From contig NZ_JADBDT010000001.1 in the NCBI RefSeq assembly GCF_014873485.1, positions 4,396,501-4,460,500 on the forward strand: a stretch of DNA of 64,000 nt, written 5' to 3'. Within the stretch, counting starts at the first letter, position 1. Every line of letters starts with the position of its first letter. The DNA is from Sphingopyxis sp. OAS728. GTDB lineage: Bacteria; Pseudomonadota; Alphaproteobacteria; Sphingomonadales; Sphingomonadaceae. The notes under the pieces were generated by a model. The model saw nothing but the letters and a program-made list of their open reading frames with translations, searched no databases and had not been told where the DNA came from. A program made the position numbers and the translations under genes. Below are positions 63,301 to 64,000 of the stretch, one piece after another.

Positions 63301-64000
63301 CGGTTCGGGATCATCATGTCGGCCGGCGGCGCGGTCGACAACGCCGGCAAGATCACCGGTGAGGGGCCGGGCGGCGTTCTTATCCAGCGCGGGGCAGGGC
63401 TTGTTCAGGAAGCGGGCTTTGACGGCACGCTCACCAATAGGGGGACGATCACGGGCTCCAACGGCTATGGCGCGGTCGTCCTTGTCACCGATACCGCAAC
63501 GATCACCAACAACGGGACGATCACTGGCGCAACATCGGGCGCTGTCGTCGAAGGGCTGCAGGTCTCGCAAGATATCCCGCAGGCCGGCGCGATCACCAAT
63601 AGCGGCACGATCATCGGAAGCGGGACCTTTGGCGCTGCCGTCGCGGGCTTCCTCGATACCGCCGAAATCACCAATAGTGGCTCGATCACCGGTGCGACCG
63701 ACGGTGTAATCCTCGGTAATTTCGGGACCGCAACGCTCGTCAATACCGGCGCGATCACGGGCGGCGGCCGCGGCGTATGGGGCGATGACAGCGGCGCGAT
63801 CATACTCGACAATGCAGGCGCGATCAGCGGTGCAAGCGGCATCGCGGTCGAGCTCGGCAGCTTCGACGACCGCGTCACGCTCCGGACGGGCAGCGCGATC
63901 TCCGGCGCAGTCGACGCCGGGGGCGGTAACGACAGCCTGAGGCTTCAGGGCGACGTTCTCGAGCTGACCGAGGCACAGCAGCTTACCGAGGCCAACGGGT
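60397..64000 (+). CDS. Autotransporter-type adhesin with beta-roll repeats (partial, C-terminus outside window)
   Basis: An open frame of 1,201 codons without a stop. Signal peptide MSRISKSRLLATSAVVGLAI to ...PASA, cleaved after residue 28. The passenger is a long series of ITNSGTIxG-type repeats (VTNSGTIEGRAGSGVSLAGG; ITNSGTIIGSGTFGAAVAG), a right-handed beta-helix, plus about four higher-order units of ~730-790 bases. Near the right edge it reads SFDDRVTLRTGSAISGAVDA and GGGNDSLRLQGDVLELTEAQ, the usual junction before an autotransporter barrel. Surface exposure and adhesion are inferred from the family. Confidence 0.87.
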   Translation, partial: MSRISKSRLLATSAVVGLAIGHMAPASAQNAFGVHNDQPERLEIEVDLGETIEGELIGIYADNGPVTVGNAGLIRGNGVDVGGIDSRPSGGIVIAQPNSIVTNAGEISGAANGVVTSYFFSEDANGDDLPPQPLAANTQVSNSGVIRGEAGSGVALVGGGSVVNGGTISGTSGAPGSMINGTGVSISEFPGAAAGNITGVGSITNNDGGVIEGQMFGAVLQGGGTVTNMGTIRSTGNPNPATPNVSPFGLILGATTEQTGRAATVVNIGNISGFLGVLAGGSLESATINNDGTINATAIAIIGQSTGNLTVNNFENGEILANATAIASNAGTLTVDNKGFIFSAGQNAINITTADAVVNNSQGIVGALSGITTAVFQNAEGSQARARNTAVTNSGTIEGRAGSGVSLAGGGSVVNSGVIRGLNGNNGSGTGVALSEFSQSVAAGVTGIGSVTNAPGGLIEGQMFGVVVQGGGTIDNEGTIRSTGTFNPANPNVSPFGVILGATADQADRIGTLNNSGTVQGFLGVLAGGALSSAVIENEGLISGQAAAIIGQSTGALTINNHDDGEIVANGTAIRSNEGSLALNNAGLISAGAQDAIVITTADAAIVNGGRIIGGQYGIVTTPTADGTGRAINTSVTNSGEIIGLNNDGIRLAGGGSVINSGFIVGVNAGAQGTDGISMFAHVDQSNEDYSAHVTNDENGRIEGQRFAIILSGGGEVVNAGEIEGVNGGVYVQGTALNTDPSEDRSGLTAKVVNTGDIRGTGNLGGSGGDGYGVGFGSDMSSATLENSGTIGSDFGAGVSQGSRADVTIANAEGGTITGGTSGIYSFATGTLAVNNAGVIRGEGSYDGFDAAPDAGITITTASSSVTNSGTITGAGAGITTAYQFDEAIGDIVGIAVGTQVTNSGTIRGESNDGVRLIGGGSVSNSGIIRGEGSALADGISIYPYDGQSLANYVGTVANSATGDISGTRFGIIMSAGGAVDNAGKITGEGPGGVLIQRGAGLVQEAGFDGTLTNRGTITGSNGYGAVVLVTDTATITNNGTITGATSGAVVEGLQVSQDIPQAGAITNSGTIIGSGTFGAAVAGFLDTAEITNSGSITGATDGVILGNFGTATLVNTGAITGGGRGVWGDDSGAIILDNAGAISGASGIAVELGSFDDRVTLRTGSAISGAVDAGGGNDSLRLQGDVLELTEAQQLTEANG

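Noticed and set aside
60800..63900. Regular repeats that could suggest a CRISPR array
   Set aside because: The repeats are degenerate, codon-phased and encode NSGTI-type beta-roll units in one long open frame; there are no identical direct repeats with unique spacers.
1..64000. tRNA, rRNA, insertion sequences, integrases or phage genes
   Set aside because: I looked for CCA-ended cloverleafs, transposase motifs and terminal inverted repeats, and found none that I could support by eye.

Overview
The window looks like a chromosomal segment of a high-GC alphaproteobacterium, most probably a sphingomonad (Sphingomonadaceae, Sphingopyxis-like). That placement is an inference from the two TonB-dependent receptors paired with catabolic genes, the host-attachment-type protein, the MOFRL glycerate kinase, the ROSE-controlled Hsp20, the codon bias and the large beta-roll adhesin. 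No rRNA, tRNA, CRISPR array, insertion sequence or phage was seen.

Layout. 0-3 kb: a truncated flavodoxin-like reductase, a region without a clear gene, and a divergent LysR/NmrA pair. 3-14.3 kb: a divergent catabolic island. The minus-strand operon carries a D-2-hydroxyacid dehydrogenase, a glycerate 2-kinase, a tartrate/D-malate-type dehydrogenase and an MmgE/PrpD protein. The plus-strand genes are a GntR regulator, a TonB receptor, an AtuA (DUF1446) protein, a DUF4387 protein and a CitMHS transporter. Together they look like uptake and breakdown of a hydroxylated di- or tricarboxylic acid, with near-palindromic ATTGNATCCAAT sites as candidate GntR operators. 14.5-24 kb: stress and housekeeping genes (cupin, host-attachment protein, SDR, GFA protein, DJ-1/PfpI, LysR, Hsp20 with an RpoH-type promoter and a ROSE thermosensor) mixed with three decayed genes (a GFA protein, an EutQ-like cupin and a histidine kinase fragment).

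24-31.6 kb: a beta-glucan locus with a GH6 enzyme, a LacI regulator that seems to lack a canonical start codon, a GH3 beta-glucosidase and a TonB receptor, with two identical operator half-arrays in front of GH3. 32.8-38.7 kb: a tightly coupled five-gene minus-strand operon encoding a degenerate GGDEF-EAL protein, a LysM/TPR lipoprotein, a membrane Ser/Thr kinase, a TagH-type FHA protein and a PP2C phosphatase. This resembles the threonine-phosphorylation module of type VI secretion, but no secretion structural gene lies in the window.

39-49.7 kb: a chromate transporter, two L,D-transpeptidases, an SRPBCC / zinc alcohol dehydrogenase / SDR operon, a DedA protein and several small stress-type genes (CinA, PNPOx, GFA). 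50-60 kb: signalling genes, namely a PAS-GGDEF-EAL protein, a MalT-like LuxR ATPase, a DUF4242 protein with a 42-residue membrane peptide, and a NarL response regulator convergent with a 7TM-DISM histidine kinase. 60.4 kb to the right edge: the N-terminal 1,201 residues of a repetitive autotransporter-type adhesin that runs out of the window.
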